From Methanohalophilus levihalophilus (GTDB lineage Archaea; Halobacteriota; Methanosarcinia; Methanosarcinales; Methanosarcinaceae): a stretch of DNA of 64,000 nucleotides. Both the position numbers and the translations under genes were made by a program. Numbering within the stretch: the stretch's first letter is position 1; each line of letters starts with the position of its first letter. This document shows positions 1 to 9,227 of the stretch, one piece after another. The stretch is from NCBI RefSeq assembly GCF_017874375.1, contig NZ_JAGGLK010000002.1, forward strand, positions 124,001-188,000, in the 5' to 3' direction. The notes below the pieces were generated by a model. That model was given only the letters and a program-made list of their open reading frames with translations, made no database searches and had not been told where the DNA came from.

Positions 1-639
1 TGTAAGCACACCGGCAGTTCCGCAGAAAGGGTCGAGTAATTTCATGCCTGCCTGGACACCGGTCAGGTTTACAATAGCCCTTCCTGTGATGGGCATCAGG
101 ACGCCTGGATAAAAGAACGGTTTTTTGTGGGGAGCGCGGTCATGGAAGGCTTTCCTGTCAACTGAAGCGATTATTGAACCGAATATGGCCTTCTCACTCA
201 TCACTATCCTGAAAGTAACATCCGCATTCTTGAGATCTGCCCGGAAACCTTTTGCGAAAATGGCTCCTCCAATGCGGCCTTCCAGTTGTGCGCAATTGAT
301 GTCGGTATTATGTTTTACTCTCCTTGCACGAACCACAAAGGTCTGTCCGGGATTAATATGAGTTGAAATATCACTGTCTCCGGCTGCTTTGCGTATGGAG
401 CCGGGATCGTTTTCAGTTATTGCAATCACTTTCAGGATATGGTGGCACATCGCAATCCTGCTGGCAACTGTTTTGAGAGCGTTTTCTATTTGGGATTCAT
501 CACCGGCAATATCAACCACAATACAATGATCAAATAAAATGTGGTTTTCCGGATGTATACCTTCGGTTTCCAGACAGGCAAATACTTCGGCCGCAGCGAT
601 CTCTTCATGATCGCCTGAGAGTTCAAAAGCGTAAAGCAT
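1..639 (-). CDS. tRNA (guanine-10-N2) methyltransferase, arcTrm11 type (3' part cut by window edge)
   Basis: The visible 213 codons start at an ATG (637-639) and run off the window without a stop. The N-terminal part looks like a THUMP RNA-binding domain (start MLYAFELSGDHEE). Near residues 170-213 it enters a class I methyltransferase with 'RPFFYPGV'-like sequence (here KPFFYPGVLMP) and the SAM-binding motif I LLDPFCGTAG. This order is that of archaeal Trm11, which methylates G10 of tRNA with S-adenosylmethionine. The catalytic (N/D)PPY motif would lie beyond the edge and is not seen. The gene follows the DUF1805 gene by 4 bases, so the two are probably co-transcribed. Confidence 0.8.
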   Translation of the reverse strand, partial: MLYAFELSGDHEEIAAAEVFACLETEGIHPENHILFDHCIVVDIAGDESQIENALKTVASRIAMCHHILKVIAITENDPGSIRKAAGDSDISTHINPGQTFVVRARRVKHNTDINCAQLEGRIGGAIFAKGFRADLKNADVTFRIVMSEKAIFGSIIASVDRKAFHDRAPHKKPFFYPGVLMPITGRAIVNLTGVQAGMKLLDPFCGTAGVLT

Positions 640-643
640 ACAA

Positions 644-931
644 TCAGTACATCAATTCAAGGGCTTCTCTTCCGGTAATTCCCTCGCTAATCCCGAGTTT
701 TTGCGCATTTTTGCTTACTGCTTTTAGTGGTGCTTCCAAAACATCATCAAAGGTGCTAACTCCACTCACAACAGCTGCTACATCTCCCAATTTGTTGGCA
801 GTTTCGATGTTCAGGTATCCACACATAACAAAGCCCTTATCCGCTTTGATAACCAGCAGGGCTGCATTTTCCATTTTCCATTGGAGACCAACTGCAGTCT
901 TGTCTCCGATCTTTATTTGCTCGATGATCAT
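644..931 (-). CDS. DUF1805 family protein (95 aa)
   Basis: A small soluble protein of the DUF1805 (YunC-like) family, recognised from the core 'ALLVIKADKGFVMCGYLNIETANKLGD' region (residues about 24-50) and from its size. No biochemical role is established for the family. I chose the ATG at 931 over a GTG three codons upstream because GGTGA sits at ordinary distance before the ATG. It lies 4 bases before the arcTrm11 start on the same strand, suggesting one transcript. Confidence 0.7.
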   Translation of the reverse strand: MIIEQIKIGDKTAVGLQWKMENAALLVIKADKGFVMCGYLNIETANKLGDVAAVVSGVSTFDDVLEAPLKAVSKNAQKLGISEGITGREALELMY

Positions 932-1024
932 TTGCTTCACCGTTTCTGGTTTTGTGCCTAAGTCAAAGTGTTTCTGTGTTTGTTTTTTGGTTCTTGTTTT
1001 CTAAAAGAATCAAGAAACAGATTG

Positions 1025-1047
1025 TGTATTGCAACCAGAGCAATACA
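1025..1047 (-). terminator. Hairpin behind map, possible terminator
   Basis: An 8-bp perfect inverted repeat, TGTATTGC and GCAATACA, with a 7-base loop begins 15 bases after the map stop. Read on the minus strand it is followed by T-rich sequence. It could end the pepQ-map transcript; archaeal termination depends mainly on the T tract, so this is suggestive only. Confidence 0.4.
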
Positions 1048-1061
1048 AAATCTCCCCGGTT

Positions 1062-1952
1062 TCAGGTTGTTATTATTTCACAGCCGTCTTCTGTGACAAC
1101 TACTGTGTGCTCGGCCTGGGACACAAGTCCTCCGCCTACTTCCTTGAGAACCGGATAAGAAGTTATCAAACCCGCCCTTTCGAGCTGCATAAGAGATAGA
1201 TCAAGTTTGGGTGAAGTGAGCCAGCGTTTTGCAAAAGGCAATGTCTTGTATTCCTGCAATTCCTTCAACAATTTTCGGGCTGCAGGCATACGTATTGGCT
1301 TGTTCTGGACGATCTGGAATATTTCCGTAAGCGCCCCTTCCGAAATCTTACCGGCACCGTCTGTTGCAAAAGGTTCTATCGCTATCATTTGCCCTTGTTC
1401 AAGCTCAACACCATGTCCAACATGCCTGTTTGGAATACTTGGAGGTGTATGCGCGAGATAGCGGGAGACACCGTGGCCTGTAAGGTTGGTAATGGGCTTG
1501 AATCCATATCCTCGAATTGTCTCTTCGATAACCGCGCCTATTTCAGCGGTATTTACGCCCGCCTTCACCGTATCAATGGCTGCTGCAAGTGCATTTTCTG
1601 AAGCTTTAACAAGATCCGGATTTCCTGAAAGATCAACTGTAACGGCTGCATCTGCGATATATCCCTCAACATGGACTCCCAGATCGAGTTTCACCATATC
1701 TTTCTCGAAGACGTCTTCATCTCCAGTTCTGGGTGTGGCATGAGCAGCTTCTTCATTGCGTGAAATATTGCAGGGAAAGGCTGGTTTACCGCCCAGTTCT
1801 ATAGTTCTTTGCTCGACAAACTCCGCAACGTCAAGCAGACGTGCTCCCACTTTGATTTTCTCTTTTGCTTCTTTCCTCACCGTTGAAAGTATCTCACCTG
1901 CGGTCAGGTAGTTAACGAGAATTTCTTCCAGTTCCTGAAGTTTGTCTGCCAT
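1062..1952 (-). CDS. map: Methionine aminopeptidase, type 2
   Basis: Removes the initiator methionine from new cytosolic proteins; M24 pita-bread metalloenzyme of 296 aa, the usual archaeal length. Visible active-site elements in order: the His in EEAAHATP (about 70), DLGVHVEGYIADAAVT carrying two metal-binding Asp (about 90-107), TGHGVSRY with the metal-binding His (about 160), AIEPFAT with a metal Glu (about 190) and the C-terminal AEHTVVV Glu. The insertion between these places it in type 2. The start ATG has AGGTG seven bases upstream. It lies 32 bases after the related peptidase gene and is probably transcribed with it. Confidence 0.93.
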   Translation of the reverse strand: MADKLQELEEILVNYLTAGEILSTVRKEAKEKIKVGARLLDVAEFVEQRTIELGGKPAFPCNISRNEEAAHATPRTGDEDVFEKDMVKLDLGVHVEGYIADAAVTVDLSGNPDLVKASENALAAAIDTVKAGVNTAEIGAVIEETIRGYGFKPITNLTGHGVSRYLAHTPPSIPNRHVGHGVELEQGQMIAIEPFATDGAGKISEGALTEIFQIVQNKPIRMPAARKLLKELQEYKTLPFAKRWLTSPKLDLSLMQLERAGLITSYPVLKEVGGGLVSQAEHTVVVTEDGCEIITT

Positions 1953-1984
1953 TATTCAACACCTGTAGACTTTAGAAAAAGATG

Positions 1985-3151
1985 TTATAGTACAAATTCC
2001 TTTGGAAAATTCGTGAGGTTTTCATAGCCGTTTTCTGTTACAACAACCATGTCTTCAAGCCTTATTCCGCCAATTTCCGGATAGTAAAGCCCCGGTTCAA
2101 TGGTGATGATATTTCCTGCTTCAAGTGTCACATCCAGAGTACTGACAGCAGGCAATTCATGGATTTCAATGCCTACACCGTGACCGGTTGAATGCATGAA
2201 TCCTTCAGTTGTACCGACATTATATCCGCGCTTCCTGAATTCATCGCAAACAGCGGTATGAACTTCACTTGCAAGCACCCCGCTTTTCAGAACTTTAAAG
2301 GCAGCTTCCTGCGCAGCTTTTACGGCTTCGTACATGCTGACAAGTTTTTCGCTTGCTTCACCCTTCAAAACAGTACGTGTCATGTCGGCATGATAGCGAT
2401 GCACCTTGTGCCTCGGAAAAATATCAATGACAATAGGGTCGTTTGCGCTTAGCTTTCCTTCTCCGGCCCAGTGAGGGTTTGAAGATCCTTCTCCTCCGGC
2501 CACAATTGTACTATCAGCCTCACATCCATATTCCAGAAGAGTTTTTTCTATTTCATATCTCACTGTCTCAGAAGTAAGGGCTTTATCGTCACTATAGAGA
2601 ACATCATCCCTGATTTCAGCATTCCGGATCAGATCAATGGCATTTTCCATAGCTTTTTCACAGGCCTTCTGGACTCCCCGGACCAGTGAAACTTCTTCCT
2701 TGGCCTTAACAGCTCTTATCGTTTTGAAAGGGCTTTTTGTACTGATGATTGAAAACCCATTTTCCTTGAGAACCTGTGCGGTGTAATAAGGGAAATCATA
2801 GGGAACACAAATAGTCCTTACACCTTCATTCTGGAGTATGCCGGCCAAACATTCCGCATACGCACGAGAGGAATCACCGGTTTCTTTCACTTTCTTCCGG
2901 AAATCACAATCTTCCAGTGTCAGGATATTTGTAATTCGGGATTCATTCCTGGCTCTCCCGAGTTCCATGCTGGAAACAAGTAACAGCTCCTTTGATTGTT
3001 TTGTCTGCATGTAGGAAAACGGATCTGCCGCCAGGAATTCAGTTGCATAATAGAGATCAGCATCACTGGAATTTCCGATTATCAGGTACGTGTCTGCCCT
3101 TTCCCTCAACAGGGTTTCAAGAATGTTGGTATTTTTGTCAAAGTGTGGCAT
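1985..3151 (-). CDS. M24B peptidase, Xaa-Pro dipeptidase/aminopeptidase family
   Basis: A 388-aa M24B metallopeptidase that would cleave the bond before proline in short peptides. Residues 1-150 form a creatinase-like N-terminal domain. The catalytic half shows the ligands DIFPRHKVHRYHADMTRT (two Asp), HSTGHGVGIEIHE (His), TIEPGLYYPE (Glu) and RLEDMVVVT (Glu). It is paired with map, the other M24 enzyme, in one minus-strand unit. The exact substrate (dipeptide or longer N-termini) cannot be told from the sequence. Confidence 0.87.
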   Translation of the reverse strand: MPHFDKNTNILETLLRERADTYLIIGNSSDADLYYATEFLAADPFSYMQTKQSKELLLVSSMELGRARNESRITNILTLEDCDFRKKVKETGDSSRAYAECLAGILQNEGVRTICVPYDFPYYTAQVLKENGFSIISTKSPFKTIRAVKAKEEVSLVRGVQKACEKAMENAIDLIRNAEIRDDVLYSDDKALTSETVRYEIEKTLLEYGCEADSTIVAGGEGSSNPHWAGEGKLSANDPIVIDIFPRHKVHRYHADMTRTVLKGEASEKLVSMYEAVKAAQEAAFKVLKSGVLASEVHTAVCDEFRKRGYNVGTTEGFMHSTGHGVGIEIHELPAVSTLDVTLEAGNIITIEPGLYYPEIGGIRLEDMVVVTENGYENLTNFPKEFVL

Positions 3152-3243
3152 ATAATTGACTTTTGTCCTGTTGGTACATAAGACTTACAGGAGCATTGGT
3201 AAGTAGCAAAAAAACCAGGAAAAAGAAGTAAATGGAGATATTA

Positions 3244-3390
3244 TTATCTCCGATTATAACCATGTCCGGAATAGAAGCGATACAATCTGTTCCTGTAAAT
3301 CTTCCCCTTTTCATCCATAACTGCTGAAAAGGCTACTGCAGGGTCTGATTTACCTATTTCTTGCTTGTAAAGTAATACTTTGTCCTTCAT
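3244..3390 (-). CDS. Small hypothetical protein (48 aa)
   Basis: An open frame beginning MKDKVLLYKQEIGKSD and ending SGHGYNRR, rich in Lys, Arg and Tyr, without a membrane segment. A GGGGAG ribosome binding site lies six bases before the ATG, and a TATA-like CTATAAATAG lies 65-74 bases upstream, so expression is plausible. It precedes the M24B peptidase gene on the same strand by about 90 bases and could share its transcript. I do not recognise a family. It is short enough that chance cannot be excluded. Confidence 0.5.
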   Translation of the reverse strand: MKDKVLLYKQEIGKSDPAVAFSAVMDEKGKIYRNRLYRFYSGHGYNRR

Positions 3391-3692
3391 CTGTTTCTCC
3401 CCGAATATTTGCTTAAAAGGGATTTTGTCCTTTTGGAATTATTTGACCGAAGAGCTATTTATAGCAAACAAATTGGATAATGGGTATTACCTTATAAGGT
3501 CACGATTTCGAAATGATTTCCCTGATTTGAAGGAGCTTTTCAATCAAAACACTTGAATTGCCTGTTTAGAAACTCTTATTAAATATGCTCTGAGATCAAA
3601 GGTTGAATAATAATTGTGAGAAGATAATCACGGCATAGAGATTACAATCTTTTTTGAGGATTGGTCGTTTTCAGGAAATTTTCCAGATAAAC
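3391..3692. other. Intergenic region between divergent units, with cysDN promoter and possible attenuator
   Basis: AT-rich, without a convincing larger gene. For the plus strand, TTATTAAATATG (3576-3587) resembles a TATA box for cysD. Downstream, AGATAATC (3622-3629) can pair with GATT-ACA-ATCT (3640-3650, three-base bulge), followed by a run of six T (3650-3655). That could be an attenuator-like stop in a long leader. The element is weak. Confidence 0.3.
3455..3464 (-). promoter_or_regulatory. TATA-like element upstream of the 48-aa gene
   Basis: CTATAAATAG on the minus strand. A start of transcription about 25 bases downstream would give a leader of roughly 40 bases before the ATG at 3390. 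It is nearly palindromic, so direction comes only from the context. Confidence 0.35.
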
Positions 3693-3770
3693 ATGCCGGG
3701 TAAAACAGATTATACACCAATCGAAAAAGCCATTGGAAATCGTGGTGAAAAAGGCATAGGGGAGGCTTAA
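3693..3770 (+). CDS. Possible 25-aa leader peptide ahead of cysD
   Basis: An open frame [20 protein letters not shown] followed by GIGEA, ending in TAA two bases before the cysD ATG. The cysD ribosome binding site GGGGAGG lies inside its last codons, so translating it would affect cysD initiation. It contains no cysteine or methionine run, so a sulfur-sensing leader is not obvious. It may be a remnant or a regulatory leader; there is no homology evidence. Confidence 0.3.
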   Translation: MPGKTDYTPIEKAIGNRGEKGIGEA

Positions 3771-3772
3771 AT

Positions 3773-4681
3773 ATGGCTGCAGCAGAAGAATCTTATCGGC
3801 TCTCTAATCTAAAAACACTCGAAGCAGAAAGTATAGGCATAATGAGGGAGGTCGCAGCAGAATTCGAAAATCCTGTGATGCTGTACTCGGTGGGGAAAGA
3901 TTCCTCGGTTATGGCACATCTTGCAATCAAGGCTTTTTATCCGAAAAAAGTGCCATTTCCTTTACTACATATTGATACAGGGTTCAAGTTTCCTGAGATG
4001 TACGAATTCCGGGATTCCTATACAAAAAAGCACAATCTTGACCTGAAGGTTCACAGGAATGAAGAAGCCATTGCAAGGGGAATTAATCCTCTTTCAGTTG
4101 GGACTGTCAAGTGCTGCGCTGAACTGAAGACAAAAGCCCTTCTTGACGGCTTAAATGAAGGCGGCTATGATGCTGCTTTTGGAGGTGCCCGGAGAGATGA
4201 AGAGAAATCAAGGGCAAAGGAAAGGATTTTCTCATTCAGGGACAAGCATGGGCAATGGAATCCAAAGGATCAGAAACCCGAGTTATGGAATCTCTTTAAT
4301 TCAAAAATAGATCCCGGGGAATCCATAAGGGTATTCCCGCTTTCAAACTGGACCGAACTTGATATCTGGACATATATTTACCACGAGAATATTGAGATTG
4401 TTCCTCTTTACTTTGCGAAGAAAAGAAAGGTTATCGAGAAACATGGTCAATTAATCCCGGTTTATACGGATGAGCACAAGGAAGAAGTCAAGGAAGTTAT
4501 GTGCCGTTTCAGGACACTTGGATGTCATTACTGTACCGGTGCTGTGAGATCAGATGCAGACACTTTGCCAAAAATCATTGAGGAAATGATGGTTGCCCGT
4601 CACTCTGAACGTATTACAAGGGTGATAGATCACGATCAGGATAGTTCCATGGAACAAAAGAAGAAGGAGGGATACTTCTGA
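3773..4681 (+). CDS. cysD: Sulfate adenylyltransferase subunit 2
   Basis: The ATP-pyrophosphatase subunit that forms adenylylsulfate (APS) from sulfate and ATP together with CysN. 302 aa, the normal CysD length. The P-loop-like PP motif [10 protein letters not shown] is at about residues 38-47; [20 protein letters not shown] at about 137-156 and the C-terminal [14 protein letters not shown] are typical. A strong GGGGAGG precedes the ATG. The stop overlaps the proposed cysN start by four bases (CTGA), which implies coupled translation. In a methanogen this suggests assimilatory sulfate use; no APS kinase or APS reductase gene is seen nearby. Confidence 0.92.
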   Translation: MAAAEESYRLSNLKTLEAESIGIMREVAAEFENPVMLYSVGKDSSVMAHLAIKAFYPKKVPFPLLHIDTGFKFPEMYEFRDSYTKKHNLDLKVHRNEEAIARGINPLSVGTVKCCAELKTKALLDGLNEGGYDAAFGGARRDEEKSRAKERIFSFRDKHGQWNPKDQKPELWNLFNSKIDPGESIRVFPLSNWTELDIWTYIYHENIEIVPLYFAKKRKVIEKHGQLIPVYTDEHKEEVKEVMCRFRTLGCHYCTGAVRSDADTLPKIIEEMMVARHSERITRVIDHDQDSSMEQKKKEGYF

Positions 4682-6225
4682 GTGGTTCCGATTCCTTAAT
4701 TGAACAAAACCAGAATATTGACTTGCTGAGGTTTGCTACCGCTGGAAGCGTGGATGATGGAAAATCAACCCTTATTGGCAGGCTTCTGTATGATTCAAAG
4801 TCAATTTTCGAAGATCAGCTTAATTTAATCAAGACGTTCTCAAAAACCCACAGGAATCAGGAAATTGATTATTCCCTTGTAACCGATGGTCTCAAGTCAG
4901 AAAGGGAGCAGGGAATAACAATTGACGTCGCCTACAGGTTCTACTCAACCCCGAAAAGGCGCTTCATTATTGCTGATACTCCCGGGCATGAGCAATACAC
5001 TAGAAACATGGCCACAGGAGCTTCAAATGCTTCTCTCGCATTGATTCTCATTGATGCCAGGAATGGAATTGTGACCCAGACAAAAAGGCACTCTTTTATT
5101 TCATCTCTTCTCGGGATTCGGGATTTTGTGGTTGCGGTCAACAAAATGGATCTCGTTGACTATTCGGAAGAAGTGTTTGATAGCATTGTAAAGGAGTACA
5201 ATGAGTTTGCTGACAAGCTGTCAGAAGAATCAATTTATTTCATACCGATCAGTGCTCTCAAAGGTGACAATGTCATCGAGAGAAGTGAAAATATGCCCTG
5301 GTATAAGGGATCTACATTACTTGATTACCTGGAGAATGTAAATGTATCCGGTGGTCGCAACCTAACTGATTTCAGATTCCCTGTCCAGTATGTTAACTGG
5401 GGGGGTGGCGATGATTTCAGGGGCTATTGTGGAACAATTTCCTCCGGGGTTATTCACAAGGGAGATGAAGTAAGGGTTTTGCCATCAGGAAAAACAAGCC
5501 AAATCTCAAGGATTGTCACCTATGACGGGGATCTTGACTATGCTTTTGCTCCCATGGCGATAACTCTCTGCCTTGAGGATGATATTGACATAAGTCGCGG
5601 CGATGTTATTGCAAAAAGTGATGATCTCCCGGCGATAACTGGAAGTCTGGAAGCAAATATTGTCTGGATGGACAGCGACTCCATGAAAATCGGGAAGGAC
5701 TATCTTATCAAGCATACCACTAAAACTGTGAAAGGAAGCTTTACGGAAGTTCTTCACGAATTTGATCCGGATGACATTACTGAAAAATCCTCAGAGTTCC
5801 TGAGTTTGAATGAAATCGGAAAGGTGAACCTTGAATTAAAGAGCCCGATATTTGCGGACATTTACTCTGAGAATAAGATTACAGGTTCATTCATTGTCAT
5901 CGATCCACATACCAACCAGACTGCTGCTGCAGGCATGATTACAAAGTACCGTCAGGTATCTCCCGCCAAAGGATGCGAATCTGTAAAGGCCAGGGTTATC
6001 AGGTATTCCGGAGACAAAAAGGAAGATGCACAGGCAAATTATGATCGCCTTTCCATGCAGGGCACACATTGTATCTATGTGGATGACGAGTTGCTGCAGG
6101 AGACGCTTTGTAGGGGAGTTCCGGTTGGCAGTGAGGAGTATTCTCAGGCGATAGATGGTTTGTGCGAGATTGTTACTAGGTCAGGTGTGTCTGTGGTTTT
6201 GTGCTCTGAGAGTGTGCGGAGTTGA
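4678..6225 (+). CDS. cysN: Sulfate adenylyltransferase subunit 1 (GTPase), apparent CTG start
   Basis: An EF-Tu-like GTPase that drives APS synthesis by CysD. Motifs: G1 GSVDDGKST, the switch [13 protein letters not shown]3 [13 protein letters not shown]4 NKMDL, then beta-barrel domains; no fused APS kinase domain. The frame has no ATG, GTG or TTG upstream of the TTG at 4723, yet that TTG would lose the conserved 'LLRFATAG' lead-in. The frame remains open upstream as [18 protein letters not shown], CysN-like, back to a CTG at 4678-4680. GGAGGG lies six bases before this CTG, and the CTG overlaps the cysD stop. I therefore place the start there (515 aa). Function is certain; the start is inferred. 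Confidence 0.9.
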   Translation: MSGSDSLIEQNQNIDLLRFATAGSVDDGKSTLIGRLLYDSKSIFEDQLNLIKTFSKTHRNQEIDYSLVTDGLKSEREQGITIDVAYRFYSTPKRRFIIADTPGHEQYTRNMATGASNASLALILIDARNGIVTQTKRHSFISSLLGIRDFVVAVNKMDLVDYSEEVFDSIVKEYNEFADKLSEESIYFIPISALKGDNVIERSENMPWYKGSTLLDYLENVNVSGGRNLTDFRFPVQYVNWGGGDDFRGYCGTISSGVIHKGDEVRVLPSGKTSQISRIVTYDGDLDYAFAPMAITLCLEDDIDISRGDVIAKSDDLPAITGSLEANIVWMDSDSMKIGKDYLIKHTTKTVKGSFTEVLHEFDPDDITEKSSEFLSLNEIGKVNLELKSPIFADIYSENKITGSFIVIDPHTNQTAAAGMITKYRQVSPAKGCESVKARVIRYSGDKKEDAQANYDRLSMQGTHCIYVDDELLQETLCRGVPVGSEEYSQAIDGLCEIVTRSGVSVVLCSESVRS

Positions 6226-6572
6226 GTTTTGATTTTGGTTGGCTCTGGATCTGAAAAATCAGGTTTGGAGCTTTAGTCTTTTTCTTTTTTGGTGAATTTG
6301 AAGTCTTTTTAGGTGGCATTTTAAAAGTAATTTCTAAGAGAGTTCCAAATCCAAATGTTTAAGATTAATTGTGCTTTATATAGAGTACCTTGGTAAGATT
6401 TCACAATCGTTTTTAGGTTTTAAATCTGCAAAAGAGAAAGTCGAAAACTCTGAAAGATCAAGTTCTGATATAATTTCATCTAAGCAACGGTTGACTTAAA
6501 AATTACAAAATATAATCTCTTTTGAGTCAAAAGATTTGAAGCTGAATTTTAGCAAAAAGAAAGAGGCAAAAA
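6226..6572. other. AT-rich intergenic region with T-tract terminator, TATA box and dyad
   Basis: No gene seen. CTTTTTCTTTTTT (6278-6290) shortly after cysN could terminate its transcript. Near the next gene, AAAATATAAT (6507-6514 region) resembles a TATA box. It is flanked by TTGACTTAAAA (6491-6501) and TTTTGAGTCAA (6520-6530), an inverted repeat with one mismatch that could bind a regulator. Confidence 0.35.
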
Positions 6573-7496
6573 ATGAAAGCTCTTGTGACAGGCTGTGCTG
6601 GCTTTATTGGTTCTCACATAACTGAAAGTCTACTGGAAAAAGGGATTGAAGTTGTTGGAATTGATTGTTTTACAGATTATTATCCAAGAAGATATAAGGA
6701 AAACAACTTGAAAAATGCTCAAAAGAACAAAAATTTCACTCTTTTTGAGGAAGACATTTTGTCGTTAGAAGAGTTTCCGGAAGTAGATTATATTTTTCAT
6801 CAAGCGGCACAGGCAGGAGTTCGAAAAAGCTGGGGTTCAGACTTTAGCCAATATACAAGTGATAATATCTTAGTAACACAAAAATTATTAGAATATTACA
6901 AAAACAAGTCAATTAAAAAGTTTGTTTATGCTTCTTCATCGTCTGTTTATGGGGATGCAGGGTTACCAATGAAAGAGGATTTGTTACTAAAACCTGTTTC
7001 TCCTTACGGCGTAACCAAGCTTGCCGCTGAAAATTTGTGCTATTTGTATTATAAGAATTATGGTATCCCAACGGTTTCACTAAGGTACTTTACGGTTTAT
7101 GGTCCAAGACAGAGGCCTGAAATGGCAATTCATCTTTTTGTAAAAGCAATTCTTGGAAATGAACTAATAACAGTCTATGGCGATGGCAAACAAACGAGAG
7201 ACTTTACTTATGTTAGTGACATTGTGGATGCAAATCTCAAAGCTGCATTTGGTGATGTAGAGGGGGAGGTTTTCAATGTCGGTGGGGGCACAAAGATTAG
7301 TGTCAATGAATTGATTAGGATACTTGAAGAAAACATTGGTATGACAGCCAATGTGGAATATATTGAAAAGCAGAAAGGAGACGTGAACGACACTCTTGCA
7401 GATTCAAACAAGATCAGAATACTTGGATGGGAACCAAGTGTTAAAATTCACGAAGGCATCGGAAATTTTGTAAAATGGTACAAGGGGTTGGGTTAA
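6573..7496 (+). CDS. NAD-dependent sugar-nucleotide epimerase (UDP-glucose / UDP-glucuronate 4-epimerase type)
   Basis: An extended SDR enzyme of 307 aa. The NAD-binding motif is TGCAGFIGSH (residues 6-15); the catalytic triad region shows ASSSSVYG and YGVTK (Tyr-xxx-Lys, about 148-152); then SLRYFTVYGPRQRPEMA, the substrate loop typical of UDP-hexose and UDP-uronate epimerases. It would supply a galactose- or galacturonate-type nucleotide sugar to the glycan locus, and galU at 28898 makes the UDP-glucose precursor. Substrate is not resolved by sequence. It precedes the flippase gene by about 90 bases. Confidence 0.85.
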   Translation: MKALVTGCAGFIGSHITESLLEKGIEVVGIDCFTDYYPRRYKENNLKNAQKNKNFTLFEEDILSLEEFPEVDYIFHQAAQAGVRKSWGSDFSQYTSDNILVTQKLLEYYKNKSIKKFVYASSSSVYGDAGLPMKEDLLLKPVSPYGVTKLAAENLCYLYYKNYGIPTVSLRYFTVYGPRQRPEMAIHLFVKAILGNELITVYGDGKQTRDFTYVSDIVDANLKAAFGDVEGEVFNVGGGTKISVNELIRILEENIGMTANVEYIEKQKGDVNDTLADSNKIRILGWEPSVKIHEGIGNFVKWYKGLG

Positions 7497-7589
7497 CTTA
7501 GAATCCAAAATCGGAGTTCGAAATAGAAAATATAAACCAGAAGTGTACATGTTTATTTTAGTTCCAATGGGTAAGGATGAGACTAGTTG

Positions 7590-9155
7590 ATGAATGATCT
7601 CCATTTAAGCAATTCCCTTAAGACAATCATAAGAGGATCGGGAATTGGTTTTATAGGTGTTTTTTTCGGAACCTTTATTGGTTACATATCAAGGATGCTA
7701 ATAGCTCAGTTTTTGGGACCGGACGGATATGGTCTCATATCCCTTGGCTATTCAGTCATGATGATCTCAGCAACGATTTCATTAATGGGTTTGAGCACTG
7801 GCGTCCAGAGATATATCGCATATTATAGCGGAAAAGGAGACGAAAGAAGACTAAAAGGGACAATAGTATCTTCATTGAAAATAATTGTTCCAATGAGTAT
7901 CTTCTCAATGGGAGTTGTTTTAGTAGGCTCTGATTGGATCTCCAGCAACATATTTCATGAAGACAACTTAAAACCAGTATTAATAGTATTTTCGATTGGC
8001 ATCCCATTTTGGACACTATCAACTTTTTTCAACTCTATATACATCGGATTCCATCAAATTAAATACCAAGTATACACAATGTATCTGTTTAAAGATTCAG
8101 CCAAATTATTAATGATCCTTATTCTTTTACTATTAGGGTACGATGTATTGGGGGCTGCTATTGGTTGGATTATTGCAGTAATAGGGATGACTATTTTATC
8201 CTTCTACTTCCTTACAAAAAAAGTATTATCACCTTCTATAGAAAAAGTAAAAGCTATTTCAGTGGATAAGGAACTCTATTATTTCTCTTTTCCTTTAATT
8301 TTTGCAGGACTAGCGAGTTTGATAACGGGTTGGACAGATACATTTATGCTTGGATATTTTGCAACTTCCTCAGAAGTTGGCATATATAATGCAGCTTTAC
8401 CAACATCCCAACTATTACGCATGGTGTTAAGTCCAATTGGGCAAATACTATTTCCAGTATTAGCAACACTGTACGCTGAAAGAAAATTGAGACATCTGGG
8501 AAACATATATTCTATTGTCACAAAATGGATATTTTCTATTGTATTTCCAGGTTTTTTATTAATGGTACTGTTTTCAAATGATATTTTGGCAATTTTGTTT
8601 GGTGAGGCTTATGTGTCAGGAGCAAATGCGCTTGCAATATTAGCATTCGGAGTGTTTATCTCAGCAACAGTAGGGCCAGCACAGCAAATCATAACAGTGT
8701 ATGGAAAAACAAAAACTATCATGTGGGGCAGTTCGTTCACAGCAATTATAAATATAATTTTAAATTTCTTATTAATACCGCTCTATGGGGTTAGCGGAGC
8801 TGCAATTGCAACGTCTATCTCAATCACATTAGTTAGCATATTTCATCTGATCTTTGCATATCGAATTGGAGGAACTCATCCTTTCAGAAACTCGTTTATA
8901 AAGCCCTTCGTATCTGCACTATTTGCGATAATAATCGTGTTTGAAGTTTCTCAACGATTGAACCAAAGTTCATTTGTGGCATTAATTTTTGGAACTATAT
9001 TGTTTGGCATTGTGTATTTACTTTTAATTTATTTAACAAAGGGATTTGAAGAAGAAGACTTAATGTTATTGAGTGATCTAAATGAGAAGTTAAACATAAA
9101 AGCGAGTTGGATTACAAAGGCAATTAATAAGTTTCCGTCTAGCAGAAAACCCTAA
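7590..9155 (+). CDS. Oligosaccharide flippase (Wzx / MATE-like)
   Basis: A highly hydrophobic 521-aa membrane protein with about 12-14 predicted membrane helices and the early motif of polysaccharide flippases (RMLIAQFLGPDGYGLISLGY, residues about 36-55). It would move the lipid-linked glycan across the cytoplasmic membrane so that AglB can use it outside. I chose the ATG at 7590, one codon into a TTG-initiated frame, with AGGATGA upstream. It lies next to the sugar epimerase and converges on the large minus-strand glycan operon. Confidence 0.85.
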   Translation: MNDLHLSNSLKTIIRGSGIGFIGVFFGTFIGYISRMLIAQFLGPDGYGLISLGYSVMMISATISLMGLSTGVQRYIAYYSGKGDERRLKGTIVSSLKIIVPMSIFSMGVVLVGSDWISSNIFHEDNLKPVLIVFSIGIPFWTLSTFFNSIYIGFHQIKYQVYTMYLFKDSAKLLMILILLLLGYDVLGAAIGWIIAVIGMTILSFYFLTKKVLSPSIEKVKAISVDKELYYFSFPLIFAGLASLITGWTDTFMLGYFATSSEVGIYNAALPTSQLLRMVLSPIGQILFPVLATLYAERKLRHLGNIYSIVTKWIFSIVFPGFLLMVLFSNDILAILFGEAYVSGANALAILAFGVFISATVGPAQQIITVYGKTKTIMWGSSFTAIINIILNFLLIPLYGVSGAAIATSISITLVSIFHLIFAYRIGGTHPFRNSFIKPFVSALFAIIIVFEVSQRLNQSSFVALIFGTILFGIVYLLLIYLTKGFEEEDLMLLSDLNEKLNIKASWITKAINKFPSSRKP

Positions 9156-9227
9156 ATTAAAATTTAGCGTGAAAAAGAATGAAAAGGCAATAATAAATTC
9201 AAGCTTAAATAATATTGTTAAACACAT

